Positions 11,481 to 22,859 of a stretch of DNA of 64,000 nucleotides are shown here, piece by piece; position 1 is the first letter of the stretch, and each line of letters starts with the position of its first letter. The notes beneath the pieces are model-generated. The model did no database searches and was not told the DNA's origin. It saw only the letters and a program-made list of their open reading frames with translations. This stretch comes from Collybiopsis luxurians FD-317 M1 (taxonomy: Eukaryota > Basidiomycota > Agaricomycetes > Agaricales > Omphalotaceae), in contig KN834756.1 of NCBI GenBank assembly GCA_000827265.1, positions 344,178-408,177 of the forward strand. Reading direction: 5' to 3'. The translations under genes and the position numbers were made by a program.

Positions 11481-12009
11481 GAAGAAAAACCTCGTAAGGT
11501 CTTCTGCGTTCACGGGTTGACGGTAGAGAGAAGGACGTAAGGGCATACGTATACAGTCTCGCGGAGCTGAATGCGCTGAGGAACAAGGTACCAGCATAGC
11601 AGAAGATATGTATATAGGAATACACTCTGTTGTCGCAGAGTCAAATTTAACAGACAACCACTGGAGGCCTCATCGGACCTCTTTACGCAAGTACCATAGT
11701 TTTATGGGTGAACAAAAATTGTTCCCGTTTTCTTTCTCTGTCTAGGTACAGTCAGTCTTTCTCAGCTCTCTGAGATTTTGAGACTGGCTCTTAGTTTCTT
11801 TCAGCCTGTCTTCACAGCCATGACCCTCACTTCTCTTCAGAATTGTTTTGGGTTTACTCATGGCTTGAGCACCATCGTTGCTTTAAGCCAGTGATTGCAT
11901 TCAAGTTGAATCGACCAACATATTTTATTTCCTTTTCAAAATTCTCTCTGTTTTCCCTGACAAGGAGCACACATAAGCCTTGAGGAAAAAAATTGTCAAG
12001 TAAAAATGG

Positions 12010-13749
12010 TTATATATGCGGAATGAAAGTTGTCCAAGCCACATCCTGAAGAGCACTTAGAGGGAGATCCCTCAGGGCAAGAAATGGTTGGACAATAAGG
12101 ACCAGTCGAGCACCTACATAAAACATAACCGCGGGCATAAGTAGTACTTCCACAATTACTGAATATATTATGTTCCATGCATCAATCCAATAGTAGGCGG
12201 CTGTGTCAATTAGCATAATGTAAAAAGGAGCAAATGTTACAAAGACTGAGGATATTCTCCATAATAACTGTTCCGAGTCAGTTGGGAAGACAAAATTCCA
12301 TGCGACACAATGAATGGCGCCAAAAATCATTGCAGCCGCAGCCGAAAGCCAACTAGCCATCAAGAAAACCCGCTCCGTATGGTTATACCACTCAAAGGAT
12401 AGTATTCTGTGTGAGGGTCCTTCAAATGTTGCTGTTGCTTTTCCAAAAAGAAGGAGTGGGGCAGAGACAATGCGGAATATAACAAATAGAACTTGTTTAC
12501 CATAATCCGCTTGCCCCCAGTTTATTTTCCAAGAATCAATGAGATATCCATCAAACAATCTCATAAGCTCGGCACAGCATTTATGAATCCACTGGGCACC
12601 GAAAAGCAGCCATCGAATGACTGAATGGAAGGATATCCCTGAGGAAAGTTCCGAGGCCATAGTTTGGTGAACTAGTCTGGAAAGCCATTTCTGGAAAGAG
12701 CTTCTTGCTTTTGCCATGACAGAGATCACATCTTGGAAAACATTTCTGTAGGAAAACTGATACAGAGCAATGTTTATCAAAAGGGGCATCGGTTGTCTTG
12801 GTGGATCATGCAAAGGCTGGTTGGAAGAAAAGAGCTCCACAGATTCAGAGCCATTTCCAACTTCTACTATTTCCATATTAAATGTTTGCCGCACTGCTTG
12901 GATGCGAATGTGATAGCCCACTTCCAAGGGCTTGCTCCACCAGAAATAGTAAGTCATAAAATTGAGAGTGGCAAAGGCAACTGTCATGATTTCAAGCTCT
13001 GTCACTGCAAGTCTCTGGGCCCACCTTGCAATGAGCTGAGCAATGAACCAACTTGTCTGTCCAATAGCAATAAGTTTGCCAAACCAGTCGACATGGCTAC
13101 GCTCCTTGATTTCATGCTCTGGTATATGCCCAATAAAATCCACATGGGCTGCAAATGAACGCTCATCAAAATCATTGCTCCCGTTGTCAGAATCGGGATT
13201 ATGAAAGTGTTCCAGGATCTTCTTTGACTCGTGGCTTCTGCGTATTTCCACTGGGCGAAATCGCAAGACGGAAACAAGATGATTGCCTTGGTACAGTGCA
13301 AATCCACCCATCAGAGCAAACATTGCATGAGTAACAGTCCACCCTTGGTGTCTGTACCCTAGCAATTGAGTAGAATTTCAGACTTCTGATTTAGACATCC
13401 AGCTATTGGACTTACTATTTGAGAGTAGCCAAGCGTCAGCCCATTGCCTCGCTGCCCATAGCACCAGAAGTTCTGGCGCCAAAAGACCCAGCAGCATTAA
13501 ACCAATTTTTCGCCTCACAATTATCCACCAACTGTCCTTTGGTCCAGGAACGTTAGGATGAATAGAAGCCCAGGTGCATGCAATGAGAACAGCGATACAG
13601 CTCCAGATTATCTGGAGCCTAGTCCGACAGCTGTTGATGTTGCTGCATGAATTGCCCGGATCAGGATCTACGGGAGGTATCGGAGCTTGGGGGAGGAATC
13701 CAGTAACCAATGGAAGGGTCGTGGTGTTGGATATAGAGAGAGCGGGCAT
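12010..13749 (-). CDS. A3: polytopic membrane protein of the FIPHI family
   Basis: Exons are 13749-13416 and 13358-12010 (intron GTAAGT...GCTAG, 56-57 bp), 560 aa. The start MPALSISNTTTLPLV is nearly that of A1. Family blocks are complete, including GWTVTHAMFALMGGFALY, ERSHVDWFGKLIAIGQTSW, YYFWWSKPLEVG, HCVAWNFVFPTDSEQLLWR and FLALRDLPLSALQDVAW...FIPHI. The first half of exon 2 is very close to A1 (EIRRSHESKKILEHF against EIRRSRESKKILEHF). The part after about residue 330 is instead closer to A2 and A4 (SEGISFHSV-type segment), hinting at exchange between copies. The stretch before the C-terminal block is hydrophobic but unlike the other members. Confidence 0.9.
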
Positions 13750-13785
13750 CTGAAGAATCGAGGTGATAAAGAAAATCCATTAGAG

Positions 13786-13793
13786 TTTAAATA
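13786..13793 (-). promoter_or_regulatory. TTTAAATA box of A3
   Basis: TTTAAATA lies about 37 bp upstream of the A3 start, matching the boxes upstream of A1, A4, A5 and A6. Further upstream, 13800-14336 is diverged spacer similar to 5300-5840, with no gene seen. Confidence 0.5.
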
Positions 13794-14336
13794 CTGATAC
13801 ATGATTTAAGTGCCACGCGCAAAACACGAGTTCCAGAATGAAGAAATTGTAACAACTTATTCGCTAGTACAGCTATTAGAACCCTGCTTCCTTGCTACAC
13901 CCAGTCCGTGTATCTAGCTATCCACCCTCTGTTGCAAGGCTATGCGCTGTGTGCTGATCTTGTGATGGTTAATAGAACTCGCAGTCGCTGTGCAAACATG
14001 ACTGGAAGAAGGGAAAATGAGGCATCGAAGCTACACTGATCAATTGATGTATGTAATGTGTGTTAGAATAGACTCCCCTACGGCGGTACAAACTGCGAGG
14101 ATTCTTGATAGGACAAACAGGAATCCACCAGCACATTCGTGAAGGTGCATTGTGTGCTGCTAGTTGAGAGATCAGGAGCTGCCATTCGAGTTTAGCACAC
14201 AAAACTTGAAATTCCACACCTTCAAGGCACACAGGGGATAATGATATCAAAGTTCTCAAGGTATGAACAGCTGATCAATTACACACAGCTTCAAGCAATC
14301 GTTGATTGCGTTCAATGGATTCAAGCAATCAAAGCT

Positions 14337-14352
14337 GTACATATGCATATAC
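14337..14352 (-). terminator. Conserved 3' flank motif downstream of FMO fragment 3
   Basis: GTACATATGCATATAC, the same 16-mer as at 5847-5862, is kept although the FMO copy here is only a 270-bp stump. A 3'-end processing role is inferred. Confidence 0.35.
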
Positions 14353-14429
14353 CTACATTTCGCAATACTTCAAAGCGCATCAGTAATTGATTCTAAGATA
14401 AAGAAAAGAAACTGAGTGATGCATAATTC

Positions 14430-14700
14430 ACCCCTTCCCTGTCCAAGGCCCTTTCAAAACCCGCCACATCAAGGGTCTGTTCCACCGCCCTTTGCACCCC
14501 ATCGTTGCCCTCATCTTCAATATTGTGGTGGTTGTTGGGGGGAGGTGCCACTCAGTAGGAAGGAGGTTTAAGTGTGAGTTTGAGTCCTTTAGCAGCTTGC
14601 AAACTAGATTCCGATCCAGGTCCAATTCCAATTTCCAACGTAGCTGCCGAAGCTGTTTTTGTTGTCACCTCCTCAGCCTTCTTAAGCAGCTAACTTGATC
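14430..14700 (-). pseudogene. FMO fragment 3 (C-terminal piece)
   Basis: Only the linker region near the C-terminus of FMO survives. The minus-strand reading VCKLLKDSNSHLNLL resembles the alternate-frame linker of FMO copies 6 and intact (KSSNSHLNLL in 28470-28664). The plus-strand context AAACCCGCCACATCAAGG at about 14456-14474 matches 6003-6020. The rest of the gene is deleted and the sequence runs straight into an X fragment. Confidence 0.6.
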
Positions 14701-15514
14701 GTGGCACGATTATTTATCACTTTCAATTGTACATTCCATTGCCCCTCAAATTTCTACTCTAACTAACCACTTATACAGTGTAGCTTTGCCTGCTATCGGT
14801 GCTCCAGAGTTACAACCAACATTCAAAGATTTTAGAAGCTCTCAATGTGAAGTCATTGCAAAGTCGCTAAGAGGTTGGAAAATGGCAGACATTGCAACCC
14901 GGGAGTCCGGAGGCTTCCAATGCAGATGGGAAAGTTGCATTTTGTACCCTGCCCGTTCCAAGTGCTTACCTCATACTAAGCTTACTAGTGCAGTAAGATT
15001 GGCTCGTAGTAGGTTAATATGATCCATGTTGTGAGTCCCCAGGACAATTCTGTCACTGTTTGTCCTTTCCGCTACTTATAAGTAGAGCTGAGGGTCAGTT
15101 TTCATCACTAACAAAATTACTGAATATTTTCTTGCCCCCATAATCCTCTGAAAATTGATACATATGCTGAATTATATCAGATGTACTAGCTGAAAATTTT
15201 TAAAAGGAAACTGGAGTGAAATGAGCTGAAACAAAACATTTTGTTGACCAATTGCAACTGTGGAACATTAGTAATAGTGTGATGACGTGTTGAGTTTGTC
15301 TTGACTGTTGGACCGCCGCCTGTTTATTTGACGCAACAGGCAGTTCCTGTTATGATATGTACATCTTGTTACACTATGTACAATAAATACCACTTCTGTG
15401 CACTGTAAACTTTCATTATTCATACTATCTACCTATATACAGAACATATATACTTATGTCAATGGCATAATTTGTGAGGAAAAAAATATTTCAAGAGAAA
15501 TTTGAGAGAAATGA
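14700..15514 (+). pseudogene. Fragments of gene X, copy 3 (3' part only)
   Basis: The stretch GATCGTGGCACGATTATT at about 14697-14714 and the following ACTTTCAATTGTACATTCC match copy 1 at 3208-3245. About 15290-15390 (TTGAGTTTGTCTTGACT, ATGTACATCTTGTTACA) matches copy 2 near 9105-9220. No reading frame is open for long. It is the 3' end of X, abutting the A4 stop. Confidence 0.45.
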
Positions 15515-17418
15515 TTATATATGTGGAATGAAATTTATCCAGGCAATGTCCTGAAGAGCACTATGAGGAAGCTCCCTCAAGGCAAGGAATGCTTGAACAA
15601 TCAGGTCAAGTCGGGCACCTGCATAGGATATGACTGCAGGTATCAGCAGGATATGAATCAGAGGTAATAGATATGCTTTTTCCTGTGCAATGGCCAGATA
15701 GCCCCGGTCTAGGTCAACCAACATAATATAAAGGGGTGCCAATGTAGTGATGAGTGATGATATTCTCCATAATAGTTGTTCCAATTCAGTTGGGAAGGTG
15801 AAATTCCATGCAATGCAGTGAATGCCGCCAAAAATTGCTGCGGCCATAGCCGAAAGCCAACTAGCCAACAAGAATAACTGAAACTGCCTCACTTGTATAT
15901 TGTTATCCCACTCAAAGGATAGTATTCTGTGTGAGGGACCTTCAAATGTTGCTGTTGCTTTTCCGAAAATGAGAAATGGGGCAGAGACAATACACAATAT
16001 AACAAGCAGAGCTTGTTTACCATGACCTGCTTCATGAAAATTAATTCCCCATCTATGTTTAAGATGTTCAGCCACAAATTTTATAAGCTTGGTATCCATA
16101 AGGCGCTTGTGAATCCGCTGAGCGCAGAAAAGCGGCCAGCGAATGATTGAATGGAAGGATATCCTTCCTGAAGGGTGTAAGGTTGTATTTCGGTGGAATA
16201 GTCCAGAAAGCCACATCCGGAAGGCACTTCCTGCTGTAGAAAATTGCAAGGGCAGATTCCAGTGGAATAGTCCAGAAAGCCATATCCAGAAGGATCTTCT
16301 CACAGTGGAAACTTGCAAGGACAGATTTTGGTGAAACAGTTTGGAAAGCCATTTCTGGAAGAAGCTTCCTGCTTTTCCCATCATAGATACCACACCTTGG
16401 AAAAACTCTTTGTAGGAAGGCTGATAAAAAGTGATTTTTATCAAAAGTGGCATTGGCTGTCCTGAGGAATTATGTGAAGGCTGGTCAGAAGACAAGAGTG
16501 CTGCAGACTGAACATCTTCTACTATCCCAGTCTCAAAGCTTTTCTGCCCCTCCTGGATGCGAATGTGATAACCCACTTCTAGGGGCTTGTTCCACCAGAA
16601 ATAATAGATCATAAAATTCAGAGTTGCAAAGGCAACTGTCATGATTTCAAGCTCTGTCACTGCAAGCCCTTGGGCCCATCTTGCAATGAGCTGAGCAACA
16701 AACCAACTGGTCTGTCCGATGGCAACAAGCTTGCCAAACCAATCGACATGGCTCCGCTCTTTGATTTCGCGTTCCGGTATATGCCCAATAAAATCCACGT
16801 GGGCCGAAAATGAACGCTCATCAAGCTCAGAGGCCCTGTTACTATCAGAATCGGGATCATCAAAGTGCTCTAGAATCTTCTGTGACTCGAGGCCTCCATA
16901 TCCTTCCACTGGGAGAAAGCGCAAGACGGAAACAAGCTTATCGCCATTGTACAGTGCAAATCCCCCCATTAGAGCAAACATTGCATGGGTAACGGTCCAC
17001 CCTCGGTGTCTGTACCCTAGTGATTGGCGATAATCAGCTGTCAGCTCGGACACCAGGTCATGAGGCTGAAAGACTTACTGTCAGAGAGCAACCAAGCGTC
17101 AATCCACTGCCTTGCTGCCCATAGCACCAGAAGTTCAGGTGCCAAAAGACACAGTACCATTAAACCGATTTTTCGCCTTAAAACTTTCCACCAACTGTCC
17201 TTCGGTCCAGGAATGTTTGGATGAATCGAGGCCCAGGTGCATGCAATGAGAACAGCGATACAGCTCCAGATGATCTGAAGCTTAGTCCGACAGTTGTTAA
17301 TGTCGTTGCACGAATTTCCCGGATCGGGATCTGCGGGAGAAGTCGAATTTTGGAGGAAGTCGGTAACCAATGGAAGGGTCACAGCGGTTTTGTACGCAGT
17401 GATAGCGGGCATCTTCAC
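15515..17418 (-). CDS. A4: FIPHI-family membrane protein with an internal triplicated segment
   Basis: Exons are 17418-17079 and 17016-15515 (intron GTAAGT...ACTAG), 613 aa from MKMPAI, or 611 from the second Met at 17412. It is the longest of the six. The usual blocks are present: CRTKLQIIWSC, HPNIPGPKDSWW, GWTVTHAMFALMGG, DWFGKLVAIGQTSWF, YYFWWNKPLEVG, HCIAWNFTFPTELEQLLWR, FLALRELPHSALQDIAW and the FIPHI end. The extra length lies in the central hydrophilic region, where a 23-residue unit (W-[LI]-x-x-L-F-H-x-N) occurs three times. Other members carry the unit once (for example FFWMWIPRLFHPNT in A2). Frame, splice sites and termini are intact, so this is probably a working variant. Confidence 0.9.
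16193..16399 (-). repeat. Three 69-bp tandem repeats inside A4
   Basis: Units start at 16193 (GTGGAATAGTCC), 16262 (GTGGAATAGTCC) and 16331 (GTGAAACAGT). The spacing is exactly 69 bp, so each adds 23 residues in frame. The first two (in plus coordinates) are very alike; the third is more diverged and corresponds to the single unit present in the other A genes. Confidence 0.85.
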
Positions 17419-17449
17419 AATCGCGAGAATTGTAAAACGATCCTTGCGA

Positions 17450-17457
17450 TTTAAATA
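17450..17457 (-). promoter_or_regulatory. TTTAAATA box of A4
   Basis: TTTAAATA lies 38 bp upstream of the Met at 17412 (32 bp from 17418), the same spacing as in A1 and A3 if the shorter start is used. Between it and 17680 is diverged spacer; a shortened GTACATATAC motif follows at 17681-17690. Confidence 0.5.
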
Positions 17458-17879
17458 CTTTTCAGGTTCTCGTGTGTATTGATCTTGCGATAGTCACGGT
17501 GGCTTGCAGACGCTGCGCAAAACGTGCAACATTGAAGCAACGTGAATTGATTGCCGGTGCTGCACGCTGTACGTAAAAAGAACTAAAACTCAGCTCACGA
17601 GTTACGAGTTTCTGATATCCAATCAGGCTTCACAGCATTAAGCAGTCGGTTTTTTGGATATTGAACGAGCGATTAAAGGTGTACATATACTTATACCTGA
17701 ACTCAGCAGTACTTAATAAAATGCCAATGAACCCGTCTTTTCCATTAATTATGAATCCCAACCAAGAAATGAAACAAAAATCAACGCACGCTTGCCCCTT
17801 TCTCCGCCCTTCCAAGCCCTGTTACGTTAAAGAATGAAACACCATCAAATCGAGAAATCAAACGCAAGGCATCTGCGCC

Positions 17880-18903
17880 CAGTTGAGCGGCTCGTACTTT
17901 GTCGGAAACATCTCCCATGTCGCTTGAATCATCTCCTCGTCCCAAACAGGTAACAGCTCATCCAACTTTTTCCTCGCCTTCACAATGTCTATCCTAAAAT
18001 CGTTCGTGTACCCTGCTTCACCACCTTTTGCCTCCCTCTCGTCTCACCCGCGCCTTCACCCTTCTCATTGTTGTTGGATGAAGAGGAGGAAGAAGAGCCA
18101 CCGCCGAGAAAGCCATAGGTCATGAATGATGAAGGCGGTTCGGGGGCGAGCGAGTTCTTTACGAGCTGAAGCATTTTGCGGTTCCGACGTGACTGTGGGC
18201 GCCGCCGTCTCCTCCGCTTTTCTCAAACTCTCCTTAAGCGTTCCTTAATCAAACTTTCAACCTCTCGTACCCTCTCCCAATCAAACGTTAATCTCTCCTC
18301 TACCTTCTCTGGATACTTGACCTCCCCCGACCAAGCGAGCGCCAACCACGCACTAGCCACGTCAGAAATGATGAACGACGGAATGGCGAGAACGGCGTTG
18401 ATGAAGGCTAAGGGAGGGTCACACGCGTACAAGGTGTGGTGGTAGAAAAAGGGGACGGGTTTGCGGGAGGACAGGATTGATGTACGACATTATCGATACG
18501 GCGGAACTTTGAGGAGGCGTTGGTGTACCATTGACACCAAGTTGACTCGGAAACGGTTGAATTTGAGTAGGCGTAGCTGTACCACTGACGTCGTCGACAT
18601 GGACTGGAAGGACGTGTACGAATTCTGGGTGTGGCAGTATCACCACGTCGATGTCCTTGATTTCCGTCCCGTCATGTAGCAAAACAGTCACTTTTTCATT
18701 GACTGCGCCTTCTTCCGTCTTACGTGGAGGTTGAAGAATGTACCACTTAATCAGCGATGTTCGAGATACGTGAATCCAGAAGGTGAGGGAACTAGGTTGG
18801 AGTAGGACGACGCATGAACCAGTAAACGGAGGATTTCGCAACCGGAGCTAGTTGAGTCGTTAGATGAGTTTGCATTTCCAATGATGACTCTTCTGCGGGA
18901 AAA
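17880..18903 (-). pseudogene. FMO pseudogene 4 (exon 3 only)
   Basis: Exon 3 of FMO with its acceptor (CCCGCAG near 18905) and the NADPH-motif segment VIIGNANSSND still readable. Frameshifts follow. Other segments are EKVTVLLHDGTEIKDID, then VVILPHPEFVHVLPVHVDD (lacking the GTGYC of the intact copy), AVSIMSYINPVLPQTR, and FIISDVASAWLALAWSGEVK with PEKVEERLTFDWERV. The linker at 18000-18170 is Ser/Asn rich. Exons 1 and 2 are absent. It sits upstream of A4. Confidence 0.85.
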
Positions 18904-18959
18904 AATAGAGGAAACGTTGGATGGAATAATACTCGAAGCATCAACCTTCAAGATTTGAT

Positions 18960-19470
18960 TGGACTGGTGGACGAGGAAAAAGACAGTGAGTCGGCATACT
19001 ACTGTAAATTCCTAGTCAGCAAAGCGGCTTCTTAGACTCGGCGGTTTACGGCGCCGGCCGCTTAAGCGCCTTAGTTTTCCCTCTCATCGTCCTCTGCTCA
19101 ATATCGCGTTTGCTCAACCCTCTACACCATGATCTTTTTCATACAGCGACCTGTCAGTCACCGGAAGCTCCAGGTTTTGTCCCTTGTGGGCCACCTTAGC
19201 CCCTCCTCCTCCTGTGCACAGGGCCAAACCCCAGCCAAAACACTTGTATATTCCACACTCAATTGAAGGTGCTGAGCCTCTCAATTGAGCACTCTACCTT
19301 CAGGCTGACTTGAGCCGATACTTTATCTTATCTGCAACATGAGTGAGAAGTCGTGAACCAGGAACTCCTCATAGTACATGGAAACTACAGACACACATCA
19401 ATGCCGTTTGGGCATGCATTCCAACCAATAATTGAAGAAGTAATGGCAAGCTTACAGCTAACATGAAATG
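18960..19470. other. Unassigned spacer, possible insertion
   Basis: I find no gene here and no counterpart in the other units. It contains a GC-rich patch with GGCGCCGGCCGCTTAAGCGC at about 19050-19070, unlike the flanks, then CT-rich and mixed sequence. It separates two adjacent FMO pseudogenes (4 and 5), so it may be an insertion or a rearrangement junction. I found no terminal repeats to support a named element. Confidence 0.4.
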
Positions 19471-19499
19471 TGGTCCTCCCAAACCAAGGCCCAATTACC

Positions 19500-20550
19500 G
19501 AACTTCCGCTCACAACACATTAGAAACATTGCCCAGATCATCTCCTCATCACAAACTTCAAAGGCAACGCTTTATCCAAATCTTTCCTTATCCTAACTAT
19601 ATCCCTCCTCCAATTATTCGCACAAACTGTTTCTCCATCCCTTGCATCATCACCCACACCCACACCCCCCGCCTTCACCCTCCCCCTTTTCATTGTTGTT
19701 GCCAGAGGAGGAGATAGAGAGATGCCACTAAGAAAGCCACGGGCAACGAACGACGAAGATAATTCTTTGGAGTGCGGATTGAGACTTTTGCCAGCAGCAG
19801 CAGCTCGCGAGTTCGATTCCAATTCCAGTACCAATTTTGATGTAGCTGCAGCAGCTACTGCTGCAGTCACTTCTCCAACCCTCTTGAGTTCTCTGCCTCT
19901 GTCATCCTCCCCTGCCCTCTCCCTACTGTTGACCGTCCGTCTCTCCTCCACCTTCTCTGGATACTTGATCTACCCGGCCATGCAAGCCCCTGTCGCATAC
20001 TGGAGAAGTCAGAAGAGACAGGGTTGGTGTTGAGGATGATGCCGACAAAGGCTATGTAAGTGTTGCATGAATACAGAATGGGAAGAATTGCGTCGAGTTG
20101 GAGGGAGGATGGTGTTGGTGTATGACAGTATCGAAACTGCGGTACTTTGAGGAGAATTTGAAGTAGGGGATATACCATCGACGTTGACAAGAGCTGGAAG
20201 GACATGTACAAGTTCCGAGTGTGAGCACCTTAATTTATGTCCCGTCATGCAACCAGGCTATCGTTGTTTGTTTCCTTTACTCTGCCTTTCTTCGTTTCCT
20301 GTGCGAATTCAAGGCTGTATCGTTTTGTCTTCACGATGTTTCCGAGCGGGAGTCGAGGGAACAATGTAGAGGTAGGACGACAAATGGATTCTGCGACTGG
20401 AGCTAGAAGTGGATCTCTTATAACAAAGGCCGGTATGAGTCTATCAATTACATTACATACTGGATGACTGACCCAAAATGTTCTATGGTTGGACTTGTTT
20501 GCCCATGATGGTGGCTCTCTACATGACTGATGAGTTCGCAGGCCGTTAAG
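19500..20550 (-). pseudogene. FMO pseudogene 5
   Basis: A decayed exon 3. On the minus strand DIVRIRKDLDKALPL (near 19560-19610) matches the C-terminal DIVQVRKGLDVVLPV of the intact copy. Then come a linker rich in Ala and Ser (19680-19900), SELVHVLPALVNVDG at about 20170-20220, and AVSILSYTNTILPPTR near 20090-20150. About 20395-20420 corresponds to the LAPVA segment of the intact copy. A piece of the exon 2/3 boundary is recognisable up to about 20545 (GTGGCTCTCTACATGA). Two FMO copies side by side (this and the one ending at 18903) imply that an A gene was lost between them or that FMO alone was duplicated. Confidence 0.75.
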
Positions 20551-20559
20551 ATACTTAGT

Positions 20560-21050
20560 CTAGAAGTAAAGATAGCTTATCCTTTGTATCTATCTGACCC
20601 ATTCCACCCTTTCGAATTCACCATCACGGCCACTACAAACTTCATCATCTTGGCCCTTTCCACTTCCGACCCCACCCCGATGCTCCTGATCACTCTGCGC
20701 ATCCACCTTGCACCCCCGCGTACTTGGACCCCGGAAAAATCGTGCCACGAAAATGGTGTCTATTCACTTGTACAACTTCACATGTCAAAATTGAGCCGAA
20801 TTGAGTCGAAGCCACGCAAAGCAAGAATGAGAAATTATCCAATTCCATTCCAGGTTGAGATCGTATTGCCCTATCAGTCATATCGTTCTCGGAGCTCTCG
20901 CACACAGTTTCGTTGCTCCGCCGGTTTATAGAGTCGACAAGAAGAATAATACCCTGTTGAAGCTTCAATATATATTTTCCAACATACAGACTAGTAACAA
21001 TATGAACGACTATGTACCCCAGTACCCGGCAATGGCATGATTTATTGTGA
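20560..21050 (+). pseudogene. Fragments of gene X, copy 4
   Basis: This block recalls copy 1 through CACCATCACGGCCAC near 20618, TTGGCCCTTTCCA near 20650 and CGTACTTGG near 20719. An intron-like gap follows, and HIVLGALAHSFVAPPVYR with DKKN is read at about 20878-20945. This gives a consensus xHxVLGALAPxFVAPPVYI for the tail of X. No complete frame remains. It ends just before the A5 stop. Confidence 0.5.
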
Positions 21051-21072
21051 ACATTGAGGGCAGAAAAGAGGG

Positions 21073-22768
21073 CTATATATGTGGAATATAATTTGACCAA
21101 ACGACACCCTGAAGAGCACTGGGAGGGAGATCTCTCAAAGCAAGGAAGGATTGAATAATCAGGGCAAGTCGAGCACTTATGTATAGTAGAAGAATTGTGC
21201 GATTGAATACCACCGGAAAAGCTTTGACGATTGGCCTTTTCTCTTCAAGAATACGAAAAGGCCGAAGACCTCGAATAGAGTGAAATACTGCAAAAGAGAC
21301 GGGACTGAAAATTGTCACAAGTGAAAAAATTCTCCACAATAACTGCTCCAAGAAAGTGGGAAAGGTGAAATTCCATGCAGCACAGTGGATGGCACCAAAG
21401 ACCACCGTGGCATAACACAAAAGGGAAGTAGCCCTGATAAACAAACGAGTGTGTTCTTCAGCTATATCATATGGATCCCATTCAAAAGATAAGATTCTCT
21501 CCGGGGGTCCTTCACTGCGCAAAACCGTTCTCTCAAAAAGTTTAGTCGGGGAGAGAAAATTTGTGACAAGGTAAATATAATGCACGACCTTAAGGCCGAC
21601 ACCAATGCTGGTCGGATTGTTTGGAGAAGACCTCTTGGTCTGATTTTGGTGGAACAATCCCAACAAAAAGTGGCCTGCTTTTCGAAGTTTTCCCATTACA
21701 AAAATCAAAAGATGGAGCGGGGGAGCAAAAATAAAGAATGGGCCCAGCGAGACATTCATCCAGAAGGGTATTGATTGTCCTTGTGGGTCAGGCGAAGGCT
21801 GCTGCTTAGAAGACGACGGCTGTATGGGAGATTTGGAGCGATGTCCATTTTCCTGCTTCTCGGTGCCGCTGGTGCTTTGCACTGCCGGGATGCGGATATG
21901 ACAGCCCACACCCTGTGGTTTGTCCCACCAGAGAAAATAGACAATGAAATTCAGGGTTGCAAAGGCAACCGTCATGATTTCAAGCTCCGTTGTTGCCAGG
22001 TTATGGACCCATCTGGCAAGGAGTTGAGTTATGAACCAGCTAGTCTGTCCGATGGCAACAAGTTTGCCGAACCAATCGACGTGGCTACGGTCCTTGATTT
22101 CATCCTCCGGTATTCTCCCAATAAAGTCAGCATGGGCTGCGAATGAAAGATCGTCGGATGCATGACGAGTGTCGCCGGAATTATATCCGATCCTGCCATA
22201 CTTGTGAAAACCATAGAAGCTGTCTGTATTCTGGGTTAAGCTGACTGTATTCTGGGTTTCACGCGCTTTCACTGGGCGAAAGCGCAATACAGAAACAAGC
22301 TCGCCGTCTTTGTACAGTACGAATCCACCCATTAGAGCAAACATGGCATGACTTGTGGTCCATCCTTGATGGCTGTACTCTAAGGATCCAGAAGAAAATT
22401 AGCCACTTGGGCCGGAATCATGATCGATAAGATTTACTTTTCTTAAGTAGCCAAGCATCAACAGTTTGCCGTGCTGCCCACATAACCAGAAGTTCCGGTG
22501 CCACCAGACTCAGTATCATCAATCCAATTTTTCGCGCCAGAACTTTATACATGCCCTCCTTTGGTCCGGGAATATTAGGATGAACCGAGACCCAGGTACA
22601 TGCAACGAGAACAGCGATACAGCTCCAGATGATCTGGAACCTAGTTCGACGGTTGCACGAACCAGAATCTCCCGCTGCAGGAGATGCCGTCGAAGTTTGG
22701 AGAAGGAGGTCGGCGACCAACCGGGGAAGGTGAGCGGTGTGGGACGTATTGAGAACGGGCATCTGCAA
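21073..22768 (-). CDS. A5: polytopic membrane protein of the FIPHI family
   Basis: Exons are 22768-22438 and 22379-21073 (intron GTAAAT...CTTAG), 545 aa from MQMPVL (543 from 22762). With A6 it forms a distinct subgroup: HTAHLPRLVADLL, HPNIPGPKEG, RKIGLMILSLVAPELLVMWAARQ, YFLWWDKPQGVGCHIRIPAV, ILSFEWDPYDIAEEH and a shorter central region than A1-A4. The C-terminal block is FLALRDLPPSALQGVVW...YIPHI. The segment between TFPTFLEQLLWR and YISARLALII is highly diverged from A6 although both ends are nearly identical. Membrane topology is inferred from hydrophobicity only. Confidence 0.9.
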
Positions 22769-22813
22769 GAGAGTTGCAGCAGTCTGAGTCGAGACCTTGG
22801 GTTATCACTGGAG

Positions 22814-22821
22814 TTTAAATA
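22814..22821 (-). promoter_or_regulatory. TTTAAATA box of A5
   Basis: TTTAAATA lies 52 bp upstream of the Met at 22762 (46 bp from 22768). The A6 box has the same spacing. Confidence 0.5.
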
Positions 22822-22859
22822 TGATCAAGTTCAATGTCAGGCGCAAAACTGAAGTTCAA

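Noticed and set aside
11187..11657. 156-codon minus-strand frame before A3
   Set aside because: It lies in spacer shared with other units, where the frame is broken; similarity is explained by duplicated DNA.
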